Counted from the first letter of the stretch, positions 9,391-20,590 are shown. The stretch is 64,000 nucleotides of DNA from Diphasiastrum complanatum (GCA_029204225.1 CM055102.1:255501-319500); one strand, 5' to 3'. The notes: a model not told the origin generated them from the letters alone. Translations and numbers: made by a program.

Positions 9391-10665
9391 ATGGATTCCA
9401 GGAGAGGAGTATCGGGTCCTCGAGCTAGGAGTTTCTGCTGGGTTCTAGCCACCTGTATTCAGTTACTGCTGCTGGTAGAGTTATCGCAAGGTAGAAAATT
9501 GCAACAATCTTCAAGACAAAGAAGACTACAACCTTACACAGACAGCACCAACACTGCTAGGCATGGTCCTGCTGTGAAGTCATTCCAGGTTTCAGATGGA
9601 AGCTGGGTAGACTGTGTCCCAATAGAACAGCAAATTGCAGCCCACCACCCTGCCCTCAAAGAGCATATCATCCGGATGTCGCCATCATCATATCTGAATT
9701 TGCAACAAAATCACGTTAAGCCTCGAAGCTCGGGGCTGCACCCGCAAAGTTTTGCAAGGGAGCATGGAGGATGCCCTGAAGGTTGCATCCCGGTGCAACG
9801 AAGGGACCCAAAGCAGCCCCTTTTGAGGAAATACCAAACTCCAACGCTATCCGGGCAAGGAACCCCACATGAATACGCTGTAGTGGGAATGCCATCTTCA
9901 AAGGGAGCTTACCAAGGTTCCGGCGCAGTTCTGAGTGTCAATGCACCTGTCATAGGAGATCCCGCGTCGGAGTTCAGCCTTTCACAGCTTTGGGTTGTTG
10001 CTGGCCAATATGACAATAATTCCCTCAACACCGCCGAAGTTGGCTGGCAAGTGTATCCATCCCAGCATCCGTCGGACAACCCTTTAGCTCCACATCTCTT
10101 CGTCTACTGGACTGCAGATGCTTACAAGAGCACGGGGTGCTACAATCTGGGTTGTGCTGGGTTTGTCCAGACAAACAACAATTGGGTGCTCGGTGGAACC
10201 CTTTCGCCATACACCACTCTCGATGCCCATGCAAACAACGAAGATGAAATTTCTCTCGTCGTGCTCTACGACTCTACTATCCCCGGCTGGTGGTTGTCCA
10301 TCTCAGACACAACCATTGGGTACTGGCCCTCAAGTCTCTATACTACTCTGCAAGCGAGCGCTGATCTGCTGCAATGGGGCGGCGAAATCTTCCCATCCGC
10401 TACCACAGTCGGCCACACAACCACTGCTATGGGCTCGGGTGCATTTCCGATTGAAGGATACCCTGTGACTGCTTACCAGAGAAATGTGACGTATGCCAAC
10501 TCCCCCAATACATTCTTTGATGCCACTTTGGAGATTCAGGGTGTGACCAATGCAAATTGCTACAACAGTTCAATTGAACAAGGAGATTTCGGCAGCAGCT
10601 GGGGGAGTTATTTCTTTTTTGGTGGCCCTGGAGGAGGCAATGCTGCCTGCGTCAAGCAGAATTAA
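9391..10665 (+). CDS. Neprosin-domain secreted peptidase
   Basis: Single-exon gene for a 424-residue protein. I start it at the ATG at 9391; the frame is open upstream but has no earlier ATG. Residues ~14-33 form a hydrophobic signal peptide ending near SQGRKLQQ. Residues ~68-95 match the neprosin activation peptide (WVDCVPIEQQ, HPALKEHII). Residues ~155-424 are the neprosin (DUF239) domain: EYAVVGM, SLSQLWVVAG, AEVGWQV, FVYWTADAY, TGCYNLGCAGF, WGGEIFP and the C-terminal GSYFFFGGPGGGNAAC. Neprosin is a glutamic peptidase cleaving after proline; the Glu in AEVGW (216) and in WGGEI (332) sit where its two catalytic Glu residues are expected, from memory of the family. So an active secreted or vacuolar protease is plausible, made as a proenzyme. 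Length and domain order are normal. Many plant members contain introns; none is needed here. Confidence 0.9.
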   Translation: MDSRRGVSGPRARSFCWVLATCIQLLLLVELSQGRKLQQSSRQRRLQPYTDSTNTARHGPAVKSFQVSDGSWVDCVPIEQQIAAHHPALKEHIIRMSPSSYLNLQQNHVKPRSSGLHPQSFAREHGGCPEGCIPVQRRDPKQPLLRKYQTPTLSGQGTPHEYAVVGMPSSKGAYQGSGAVLSVNAPVIGDPASEFSLSQLWVVAGQYDNNSLNTAEVGWQVYPSQHPSDNPLAPHLFVYWTADAYKSTGCYNLGCAGFVQTNNNWVLGGTLSPYTTLDAHANNEDEISLVVLYDSTIPGWWLSISDTTIGYWPSSLYTTLQASADLLQWGGEIFPSATTVGHTTTAMGSGAFPIEGYPVTAYQRNVTYANSPNTFFDATLEIQGVTNANCYNSSIEQGDFGSSWGSYFFFGGPGGGNAACVKQN

Positions 10666-11852
10666 GGAGATGCCACGCAAATTGTCTTACCATAGTACCG
10701 ATCAATAGATTGATTGTTGTTCCATAATCTGTTGACATACGCTTAGAAAAACATATATATTATTCCAAAGTTCTGCCATTTCAGAATTTTACAAACAATC
10801 AAAGCTTTAAAAATTGACAAGACAATCCATTGTGTTATATTTTCCTCCACATGGCCAGTCCTAGTATGTTTTGATGTGTGTACATCGTTTTGCCTATGAA
10901 GGATCAGTAACACGGGTGCATTAACATATTTGAGGTTGCATGTCATTACAAAAAATGATATTGGTTTTCAACCTAAAACTTGGTGGTTGAAAGTGTGAAG
11001 TCCCCCCAATGGACCTTCTTTGAATGGGGCAAACTTTCCTTGTGATTCATTCCCACCAAAATGTTGTGAAGTTGATTGAACCTTATTTCAATGAGGCAAA
11101 CTTTCCATGTGAGTCAAATAGTTGTCCCTCCCAAGTACGTGAACTCTAAACAAGTTTGGGAGTGGAGTTAGCTCTGGACCTCAAGTCTTGGCCTAGCAAT
11201 TCTTGAACCTTGTTGCTTAGAGCTGGCCAACTTAAAATCTCAAAAAAATTCCAATCACTACAAGAAAGCAGAGGCTTTCCAGCGCTGATTTGTAACGTTT
11301 TCCAAAAAGATTGCCAAAAACTGGGCACAAGGCCGGTCAGCGGTGCGAGGCTTTCGGGCGTAATTGGCTTGTGACGATATAATCCTTGGAATTTTATCTG
11401 TTAAAATATTTGAAATTAGCTCATTTCTTCATCAAATATTTCAAGGCATATACTGTGACTTTTGATGGAATTTGATTTTATATCTATATATATATATATA
11501 TCAACATCAGAGGCCATTTATACCAGTGAAAACCAAAATGTGATAATATATGACATAACAATACTATCATAATCATGATCAAATGTGTACCCATCACCAC
11601 AAACAACATATTTTTGCATCCAAGCAATCAATAAAATAAATAAAGAGAGCAATTCATGTAGTTAGTAGCATAGTAAGTTGCAGTACATCGATGATTTCTA
11701 TAATTCATCATCTATCTATTGAGCATTGATATCATTGTCATCATTTGTCACAATAATATGATCATGCGACAAATCTACCAAACTAAACAAGTCTATCTCT
11801 CATGTGAACAATTTAGATTACATAAATAGCTTATATGAAAATTACACCCCCT

Positions 11853-11859
<7 letters not shown>
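10666..11859. other. 3' flank of the neprosin gene, no gene seen
   Basis: AT-rich. A short direct duplication (AATGGGGCAAACTTTCCTTGTG near 11021 and AATGAGGCAAACTTTCCATGTG near 11091) is visible. A (TA) stretch lies near 11485. Confidence 0.45.

Positions 11860-11938
<79 letters not shown>
11860..11938. repeat. (CT)n microsatellite
   Basis: About 79 bases of uninterrupted CT dinucleotide. The apparent open frames across it are artefacts of the repeat. Confidence 0.95.
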
Positions 11939-11941
<3 letters not shown>

Positions 11942-12724
11942 GCAGCTTGTCTAAGGGCATCGTGTTGCCAATCAAGTGTCCATGTCCTTGGAGAGAAGAG
12001 CAAGCTCATGAGGGTAAGGTTGTCTTCTATGCCCTCTCCTTAATATAGCTTGATCAACAGTTCCATGAGCTTTGGCTTCTTCATATCTCAAAATCTAGTT
12101 TTGCATTTCTTGACTATTAAGAATGCAAAAAATATTCACATTTTCCTTTGAAGGCCTCACTCATTCTCTTTCCCACTACATTTCCTTGAGGAACCTCTCC
12201 TACAAGGCACAAATCGTCTTTATTGTCCCTAAGAAATGGAATAGAAGGATCCCTATGAGCAAGAAACTTCTATATGATATACACCATGGATTCTTTCGAG
12301 ATGCTACCCTCAAGCCTTAATCTTTATCTTACGAAGTGTTTCAGTATTTTCATGAATTGTTCTAGAAAAAAAATCCATTGATAATGAAAAATGCATGTAT
12401 GTACATGTACAGATAATATTATATCAATGACAAATTAATTATCACGTGTACATCACTAAAATTTTAACAATGCTTACAAACTACATATACCCGCACTCCC
12501 CTATAGTATTGGTGTGGTTCGGCACCCCCATCATACTAAGCACTCTACCCAAGCTGGTAAAGCACGTTTTTCTCTCTCTAGAATTTTCTCTTTCTAGAAA
12601 GTTATTTTCTCTCTCTAGATTTTATTGATCCCCAGGCTTCCTTTAATCATGCCTAAATCGTGTGAGTTGATTGCACATCGATCTGAGCTCTCTGGACTCC
12701 GCTAGAACCGATCGAAGATTTTCA
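11939..12724. other. No gene seen
   Basis: Mixed sequence with several CTCTCTAGA-type short runs at 12570-12620. No protein family or TE recognised. Confidence 0.4.
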
Positions 12725-12732
12725 GCCATAGG

Positions 12733-12860
12733 AACTTGGCGCCGGCTGGATTTTGGTCACAGTGGCGCCGGGAGCGGCGTCGGCACCGTTGGCGCCGGGA
12801 GCAGCAGGGCGCTGCTGGCGCCGGGGACATAGCTGGCGCCGATGGCACCGGAAGTAAAGC
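12733..12860. repeat. GC-rich minisatellite with GGCGCCGG core
   Basis: Seven or so imperfect copies of a GGCGCCGGG core spaced by roughly 15-20 bases, interleaved with related GGCACCG units. Similar cores recur at 14855-15055 and, inverted, at 61715-61865. No convincing coding sense despite open frames on both strands. Confidence 0.65.
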
Positions 12861-12884
12861 TTGTAAAGGTAGCTCTACAACAGT

Positions 12885-12992
12885 GCCCGTGTGGCAGCAC
12901 GACCGCTGTCCGAAAAAAAAAAACATGAAAAAAAATTTCAAAAAAAAAGAGTCCCGGGCAGCGCTCACGCTGTTTGCTGCACGGGAACACTA
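12885..12992. repeat. Foldback with GC arms and A/T-rich loop
   Basis: Left arm TGCCCGTGTGGCAGCACGAC and right arm GCTGTTTGCTGCACGGGAAC are imperfect reverse complements, separated by a poly-A rich loop. No coding sense. Confidence 0.55.
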
Positions 12993-13307
12993 AAATTTTA
13001 ATTATAATAGATCATGTTCCAAATACAATACACGACCTAAAAACCATAATCACAATTTTTTGTCTCTTATTAATGATTATACTTTCAGTCCTAACTTTTA
13101 TGTTTGTTTTTTAATAAGAATCATTTTCGAAAATAGATCCCAAATTGTGTTTCACAAAATATGATTTCACTTGGATTTATATTGTAAACGGAACAAGAAT
13201 ATTTACAATCAATCTTAATGTCCTTTGCCACGGAACATCATTTCACACATTCTTGTGCATTCTTAGCATTCTGCAGTAGTAAAATTAGTTTTAACATTTT
13301 TATGTAT
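12993..13307. other. No gene seen
   Basis: AT-rich anonymous sequence between the foldback and the next hairpin. Confidence 0.4.
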
Positions 13308-13309
13308 AG

Positions 13310-13339
13310 GGGAAGGCCCCCGCCCGTGGGCCTTCCCCA
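13310..13339. repeat. Perfect GC hairpin
   Basis: GGGGAAGGCCC and GGGCCTTCCCC flank an 8-base loop (CCGCCCGT), an 11-bp perfect stem in otherwise AT-rich DNA. No open frame upstream, so not an obvious terminator; more likely part of a small repeat. Confidence 0.6.
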
Positions 13340-13639
13340 TCGTAAAGGCACTATGAAAATTTTTTCAAACGAACGTTTTTACTGAAGAAGTTTTTCTTTA
13401 CTGGAGCTTCGTAGGCTGCAGGGCGATTGATGGTGGGCGATGGAGGGACAATAATCTGTTGCAACGTAATACATTTTTATGTTGGATAAACATATTGGTG
13501 AATTTAATTTTATGGTAAAATAGTCTTGAAGAGGAACCTTACACAAATGTAATGGATACCTATGGTAGATTTGCCCAATTTTAGACAAATTAAAAAGCAT
13601 AAAATATATGTGTTTTTTTCAAAGGCAGATTTTGCATTT

Positions 13640-13845
13640 TTTTTTTTGCTTGCTTGTGCCCGTCTGTACGACTGCCATGTGGCACATTTGTAGTGGTCAG
13701 TCAAAGTCAAACCTGCCTATTATGCTTCGTAATGTACTTGTGAAAAATTTCTAGGTATCCATTATGCAATGGAAGAAGCCGGACACAGCCCATTCTGCCC
13801 AGTTTGGCTTTCCAAAAAAATTTAGACTCGGCCCCTCCTGTAGAA
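13640..13845. repeat. Foldback repeat, left arm and flank
   Basis: Matches 8270-8447: CTGCCATGTGGCAC, ATGCTTCGTAATG, CCATTATGCAATGGAAG and the arm GGAAGAAGCCGGACACAGCC to about 13843. The expected right arm is not adjacent but found at 15733-15810, with a copia remnant between, as if that element had inserted at the centre of the hairpin. Confidence 0.6.
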
Positions 13846-14635
13846 TCATCTTCTTTGTGAATCGAAAGAAGAACTTCTTGCTCCATCTTGCCAGCTTTAA
13901 TGTCTAGCATCTTCTGCTTACAGTTTCTTGCAAAGTGACCTGGTTTCTCACAATAGAAACATATTCTTTTGCTAATGTCAACTGTATTTGAACTGCTCCC
14001 ACTTTTCTTCTTGAATTTGTCTTGCTTTCTTGTAAAGAAAAGAGTCTCAACACCTTGCGTTGTACTAACAATATTCTGTCCTTTTCTTCTTATTTCCTCT
14101 TGAAGAAGAATGCTTATGAGATTCTCCATTGTCATTTGCTTTGAGACAGCACTCAAGACAATATTCAAGTTCTCATAGGACTCCGAAAGGCTATAACACA
14201 CATTTCTTCTTCATTTACTATTGAACCAATAGCTGCCAACTGATCAACAAATGTTTTTAGCCTGGAGATATGAGTTGCAACAGAGTCTCCATCTTCCATC
14301 TTGAAGTTAATCAGCTGCTTTTGGAGATACATTCTGTTTGCAAAAGAAGGTGTCTCATAGAGAGCTAAAAGAACATCCCAAGCTTCCTTTGCAGACTTTG
14401 TAGTGCTAACATGAAGAAGTTGGGCATCTGCAAGATTTAACATTGTCTCTACTTTTGCTTTTACATCCTTCTTCTCCCAAGGCTCAATGCTTGCAAGATC
14501 TTCAAGTTTCACTTCAACTCCGGTACAACAGACCACAAACATTTATGCTCCAACAAAGTCTTCATTCTCAGCTTCCACATAATAGTTCTCTCCATTGAAC
14601 CTCTCAACCATACGGTACTCCACAACTTTTGACAT
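13846..14635 (-). pseudogene. Copia gag remnant with zinc knuckle
   Basis: Starts at an ATG at 14635 with MSKVVEYRMVERFNGENYY, then a stop, then EVKLEDLASIEPWEKKDVKA, SAKEAWDVLLALYE, ANRMYLQKQLINFKMEDGDS and the zinc knuckle CFYCEKPGHFARNC (intact CX2CX4HX4C) near 13940-13985. A frameshift lies near 14180. The normal function is the nucleocapsid of a copia particle; here stops and truncation right after the knuckle show it is dead. Its leader, PBS and LTR lie to the right. Confidence 0.83.
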
Positions 14636-14849
14636 TCTAATTGAGAGAGGATCATTGTAGAGCTTTAGTTAGAAAGCTTGACTCAAGACAATCTGTAGAA
14701 GAAGAGCACTTTCTCTCTCCTTATCTAGCAGGTAGATCGCTGACAGTTGAGCGGACTAGATAGATGTGCAGTCAGAGGGGAGGCCGCAATCGCCCGCTTC
14801 TAATAGATAATCGGTGAGAGTTGATGGCTCCACATAATTGTAGCAGCAC

Positions 14850-15060
14850 CCTGGCGCGTCAGGGTGCGCCAGCCAGGGGCGGGCCAAAAAGGCTCAGGCG
14901 GGCGCCAGGGGGCAGGCAATGCCCAGGTGGGTGGGGTGCCGGGCAGGCAGGCCAGGCAGGCCTAGGTGGCGCCGGGCAGGCAGGTGGGTGGCGCCGGGCA
15001 GGCTCAGGTGGCGCCGGGAACCGGGCAGGTGGCACTGGGCAGCTTCACACCCACTTGCAC
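14850..15060. repeat. GC-rich minisatellite with GGCGCCGGGCAGG units
   Basis: Repeats such as GTGGCGCCGGGCAGGCAGG and GGTGGCGCCGGGAACCGGG in tandem. It lies within the leader of the minus-strand copia, between PBS and gag. Followed by CACACATG and GGTGGGTT plus a TATATATA at 15079-15088; the same order of parts, inverted, occurs at 61865-61640, so this is a repeat family of its own. Confidence 0.65.
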
Positions 15061-15126
15061 ACATGTGAGTAAGTAGGTGGGTTCAGTTATATATAGGTAT
15101 TGGTTTATCTCAGAGATTTGCTTATG

Positions 15127-15156
15127 GGATAAACCCTGGTGCCCGACACATGGCAC
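15127..15156. repeat. Perfect GC hairpin
   Basis: CCCTGGTGCC and GGCACCAGGG enclose an 8-base loop, followed by an A-rich run. Confidence 0.6.
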
Positions 15157-15294
15157 CAGGGCAAGCAATTTAAAAAAAAAAGAAAAAAAAAACCTCCCTG
15201 CCTAGCCCACCCTGACGCGTGCGCAGGGTGCAAAAAATAAGAGTAGCCAGAGTTGATCAGTGGGTTCTGTGAGCCAACATGGGGCTGTACATGG

Positions 15295-15378
15295 CGCACT
15301 GAGTTATGCTTCTTGGTTTCCAAGGGGAGGCTCGAACCTGGGACCAAAGAAACTTTGGATGCTTCGCACTGAGTTATG
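15295..15378 (-). mobile_element. tRNA-like short retroposon, truncated copy, with 14-bp duplication
   Basis: A 56-base body (15309-15364) is bounded by the direct repeat CGCACTGAGTTATG at 15295-15308 and 15365-15378. On the minus strand the body reads a B-box-like GGTTCGAGCC, the palindrome CCAAAGTTTCTTTGG and ends TTGGAAACCAAGAAG. The same body, longer, occurs at 22327-22412 with its own duplication. This copy lacks the A-box end, which is the 5' end in this orientation, as expected for 5' truncation. Confidence 0.7.
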
Positions 15379-15461
15379 GATGAACAATATTTGATAACAT
15401 GCTCAGCCAGCAGAGGATTGTGAGAGAAGCACCAGCCAGTAGAGGATCGCGAGAGATGGCT

Positions 15462-15473
15462 CTGATACCATGA
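15462..15473 (-). other. Primer-binding site, initiator-Met tRNA type
   Basis: GCTCTGATACCA on the plus strand is TGGTATCAGAGC in element sense, the standard copia primer site, adjacent to the LTR end TGACA at 15474. It belongs to the element carrying the gag at 13846-14635. Confidence 0.85.
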
Positions 15474-15498
15474 CATATTTCAGAGATCATGCAGCACC

Positions 15499-15561
<63 letters not shown>

Positions 15562-15732
15562 TAACTACATGCTTTATTGAATTAATGTTGAAATGAGGCG
15601 TAGCCTCTACATGAACAAGACGCACGGATGCAGTTCTGAAACGTTGTCGATCACAAAAGAAGCAACATGTATTAACCTAAAACAACTTAAAGTGCCCTAA
15701 ACCTAACATGACCTAAACCTACTTCTCTAGCA
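15474..15732 (-). repeat. LTR of the minus-strand copia, carrying (GA)n
   Basis: About 259 bases starting TG next to the PBS and ending CA at 15732, where the foldback arm begins. Contains (GA)n at 15503-15559, i.e. (CT)n in element sense, ending about 29 bases before the LTR end. The second LTR is not found. The outer boundary is inferred from the CA and from the start of the foldback arm. Confidence 0.6.
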
Positions 15733-15812
15733 CGGGCCTCGCCCAAATTTTTTTGGAAATCCTTACCGGGCAGAATGGGCTGTGCCCGGCTCCTTCCATA
15801 AGGTTTCTCTCA
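15733..15812. repeat. Foldback repeat, right arm
   Basis: GGGCCTCGCCCAAATTTTTT through GGCAGAATGGGCTGTGCCCG and GGCTCCTTCC is the reverse complement of the left arm type at 13768-13843 and of 8380-8447. Confidence 0.65.
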
Positions 15813-16110
15813 TGTGTTATGCAAGTTTTGCACTGACAGCTCTCAAATTATGCCATATAACAGTTATTCTGAATACACACAATTTTTTTTTGTAGTGCTT
15901 TACGAAGGAAATGGAGGAGCCTATCCCATCCTTCCACAGGCGAGAGATTGTATGGAATCAGTCTCTAGTGGGTGATTAATATGAAGATAGTATACGCTCA
16001 GCTGACAGATATTCTATATAGTTACAGCAGGTTTTGCCTGCAATTTCATCATTAGGAATCAGCACTCGAGATCAGATCTATCCGCAAAGAAATATCTGGC
16101 AGCGATCCAA

Positions 16111-16953
16111 TTAATAAGGCTTATCGCCCAAGATGGTTACTCGATGCATCAGGCGACGATGAGGCAGATAATCCGCAACACCATAGTGCTGTGTTACGCG
16201 GTTGTCCCAGAAACCTACATCGCCCACCTGCCACCGCCACCGCATGGTAAACTCCGGCCTAGCTGCATGTGCAAATAGAAATTCCAGCACCGCATCGCTC
16301 TCTGCCTTGCTCAGGTTGACGATCCGAGTGGTATGACCCTTATTCACGAACAACGCCTTGCGCTGCGTCTCGGGGTGGGTGCGCACCACGGGATGCACCA
16401 CCGGGGGATTTTTCCTCACTGCCTCCTCCCACATCGCCTTGGGGTCGCTCTTCACCTCATAGTGGTACCTCGGCTTCGAAAAAGACTTCAGAAAATTGTG
16501 CTCAGCTTTCAGCTCCAACAGAAAAGCCTGCATTGGCTTTGATAGAGCTTCAAAGGCAGCGATGCCGCTCGACCACAGGGTGTCGCCTCCACTGGGAGGC
16601 AGCTCCTTAGTTGCAAGGATCGTCCCCAAGGGAGGGGTCTTTATGAAGGAGACGTCTGTGTGCCATATATCGTTGTCTGGGGGATGATCCCCGTCGGAAT
16701 CCAGCACCATGACCTCTTCCAGCTCTGGCCCTAGATTGGCATAGATGGGATGGATGTGCAGGTCGCCGAAGCGCTTGGCGAAGGCATGCTGCTGCCGAGG
16801 AGTGATGGCTTGGCTTGTGAAGAAGATGACCTGGTGCTCCAGGAGGGCCTCGCGTATGGCTTTGAGTTGCGCATCGGGGAGTGGATCGGAGAGTGAGATG
16901 CCTTCGATGATTGCGCCGATCGCAGGCGTCAGAGGACTGATCTTCACAGCCAT
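16111..16953 (-). CDS. tauD-like: TauD-type 2-oxoglutarate-dependent dioxygenase
   Basis: Single-exon gene for 280 residues. TauD enzymes use Fe(II), O2 and 2-oxoglutarate to hydroxylate taurine or related sulfonates, which then release sulfite for sulfur nutrition. The protein is collinear with bacterial TauD (E. coli, from memory 283 residues): LGPxIGA-like start, HQVIFF, QAITPRQQHAFAKRFGDLHI, WHTDVSF with the metal ligands His98 and Asp100, GGDTLWSSGIAAFEAL, NPPVVHPVVRTHP, NRVTQHYGVADYLPHRRLMH with ligand His256 and the Arg pair (267/271) for 2-oxoglutarate, ending ILGDKP. All catalytic residues are present and no frame break exists, so it may be active. The start ATG at 16953 is directly preceded by a purine-rich leader. 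GC content is clearly higher than the surroundings, and no intron is seen: signs of transfer from bacteria. True substrate in the plant is unknown. Confidence 0.93.
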   Translation of the reverse strand: MAVKISPLTPAIGAIIEGISLSDPLPDAQLKAIREALLEHQVIFFTSQAITPRQQHAFAKRFGDLHIHPIYANLGPELEEVMVLDSDGDHPPDNDIWHTDVSFIKTPPLGTILATKELPPSGGDTLWSSGIAAFEALSKPMQAFLLELKAEHNFLKSFSKPRYHYEVKSDPKAMWEEAVRKNPPVVHPVVRTHPETQRKALFVNKGHTTRIVNLSKAESDAVLEFLFAHAARPEFTMRWRWQVGDVGFWDNRVTQHYGVADYLPHRRLMHRVTILGDKPY

Positions 16954-17007
16954 AGCCCAACACTTCTTTGTCTTTCTCCCTTCTGTTTTTTTTCCCTCTT
17001 GGAAAGA

Positions 17008-18879
<1,872 letters not shown>

Positions 18880-18976
18880 TTTCATGGCTTCTATGTGTTC
18901 CTTCCTATTGGAATCTAGTGAAAGACTATCTACCTCCAACTATTCTATTTGTTGTGAAGATTTTGTGAATCACTAA
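18880..18976 (+). pseudogene. Copia gag start, tiny fragment
   Basis: MASMCSFLLESSERLSTSNY followed by SI matches the opening of the gags at 41413 and 27943 (LLESSEKLTSTNYSIW, METNDRLSSSNYSTW). It breaks off after about 28 codons, where the LTR-like region of the next element begins. Confidence 0.6.
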
Positions 18977-18984
18977 GATCCAAA

Positions 18985-19589
18985 AACAACCCTTGATCTT
19001 TGGTTAAGAAGACAACACTATTTACACCATTTGCAATATAGAAAATCAACATCTACTTGATGAATGACATGAAAACTCAACAAGATATTGATCAAACATC
19101 AAACATATGAAATAATGAAGTTGTTGTCTATACAAAAATAGTAAGTTACTGTATTTCACACTGATCCGAATATCAACACATAAGAGCATTCTACACACAA
19201 GATTGCAAGATATCACCAATATAGTGCACCAATGGATAGATGGACCCAAGAGAACTCATGTATAAGCATGAGATGAGATAAGAGAGAAGAATTTGCTCTC
19301 CCACATGTGTACATCTATTTATAACAAGTCCATGCCCTATTTTGAATTTGGTTTCCCTTCATATAAACTTCTAGATCAAAAGCCTTACTAAAAATATGGA
19401 CTAGATTCAATGAACAAGATATTCAAATTTGAATATTCTAAACTCGACCTACTTTTATTTCACTTTTTAAAAGTAGTAATTCAAAAACATTTAGACTAAA
19501 ATAACTTTAAAATTTCTATCTCTAAGTGTAAAATGAAAATTGGCCTCAAATGTATTTGCCAAAAGATCAAACTAGTTGACAATTTCTCA
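18985..19589 (-). repeat. Probable LTR of the minus-strand element C
   Basis: The right end GTTGACAATTTCTCA corresponds to the start TGAAAATTGTCAAC of the LTRs at 26147 and 29291 (inverted), and is followed by the same polypurine sequence (CACTCCCTCTTCAAC on the plus strand). The left end is a guess based on a TG and the end of the gag scrap. Contains a TATA-like box in element sense. Confidence 0.55.
19315..19325 (-). promoter_or_regulatory. Possible LTR promoter TATA box
   Basis: CTATTTATAAC on the plus strand reads GTTATAAATAG in element sense, inside the probable LTR of element C, about 270 bases before its inner end. Confidence 0.35.
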
Positions 19590-20590
19590 CACTCCCTCTT
19601 CAACTAGTTTTGGCATAGTTTTAATCATACTACTTTAATCCAACTTTAGAATGATCTCCATCCTAAGTATAGACCTCCTTTCTAAGGTTCCAAAGTAGCT
19701 TCCATAATTCATATAGAGAATAGTGTCCACATTGGATGCTTCACTATTTCTTACATCAAGATGTAACTAGAACATGACGAACCAAATAAAATGTAAATAA
19801 AATGATTCCACCATGCTTCCAACTCTGAACTCTCTGGAAAATAACAACAACAAAATAATAAATGTGTGTGATGACCACTTGCTTGCTTGTCTCCTCCATC
19901 TTTGTCCTTTCTTGATATGTGTCCATCATAAAATTCCATGAATGAGCCTCCATCTCCATCTTGCCATGAGAAAGAGTACAATAATGATGTCAATATAGCA
20001 CCATATGACGCCATATAACTAGTTGAGAGTACTAGTCCTTCTTCGAGATCTACTTGACACAAGAAAATGATCATGGATTCACCAAAAATTGACAATCTCC
20101 AAGTATTGCCACCAAGTAGCTCAACACTTGAGAACTTAGCCATGAATGAATGATATAATGGGCCTCCAATAGCTTCATTCCCATCAGCAAAACCAGCCAA
20201 GAATGCTAGTACAACTCCAACATCAAAATGATGCACACCAATGTAGCTAGTTTTACCATATCTTGACAATTTGCACACATTCACATAAAATTTCTCAAAC
20301 ATAAGATAGAACAAGTAAACTTGAACAACAATTTCTTGTTGCTATTTTGACCTTACTTGAGTCTTCAAACACCTGCAGCAACAGATCCAAAACATCTTTC
20401 CCAATTGACTCTCCTTTGATGCCCTTGACTAGCTCCAAATTGCCAACTTTCCTTTTGTCTTGTTGAAGTCCTTTGAGATCAACCTCTTGATTTTCCACTT
20501 GATCATCAAATTCATTGAATAAGACCTCTTTTCCAGATCCATTATTTGCTAGAAAACCATGAGAACCAATATCCACTTGCATAGCATCAT
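19590..20590 (-). pseudogene. Unrecognised X region of element C (replaces RT-RNase H)
   Basis: Downstream of the integrase and linker, where RT should start (after CVDDAMQVD), the frame continues with unfamiliar sequence: ELVKGIKGESIGKDVLDLLL and QVFEDSSKV, then after one frameshift near 20300 a 187-residue open stretch with LMFEKFYVNVCKLSRY, FGESMIIFL, DLEEGLVLSTSYMASYGA, DGGSFMEFYDG and HLLFCCCYFPESS. The ORF at 27943-28953 carries the same blocks in the same order (IKGEPHGQSILDMFLQVLEG, LMYEHCHVNVLELSKF), as does 37423-38601. I do not recognise a known domain. It ends near 19751, and the 160 bases to the polypurine tract are similar to the 3' untranslated part of the other copies. Confidence 0.65.

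Noticed and set aside
12702-12993. Possible small gene over the GGCGCC cluster
   Set aside because: Open on both strands because of GC repeats; products are simple Arg/Ala/Pro-rich strings.
16111-16953. Bacterial contamination as the source of TauD
   Set aside because: The gene is flanked on both sides within a kilobase by plant-type repeats and retroelement parts in one continuous sequence; a chimeric assembly remains possible but is not suggested by the sequence.
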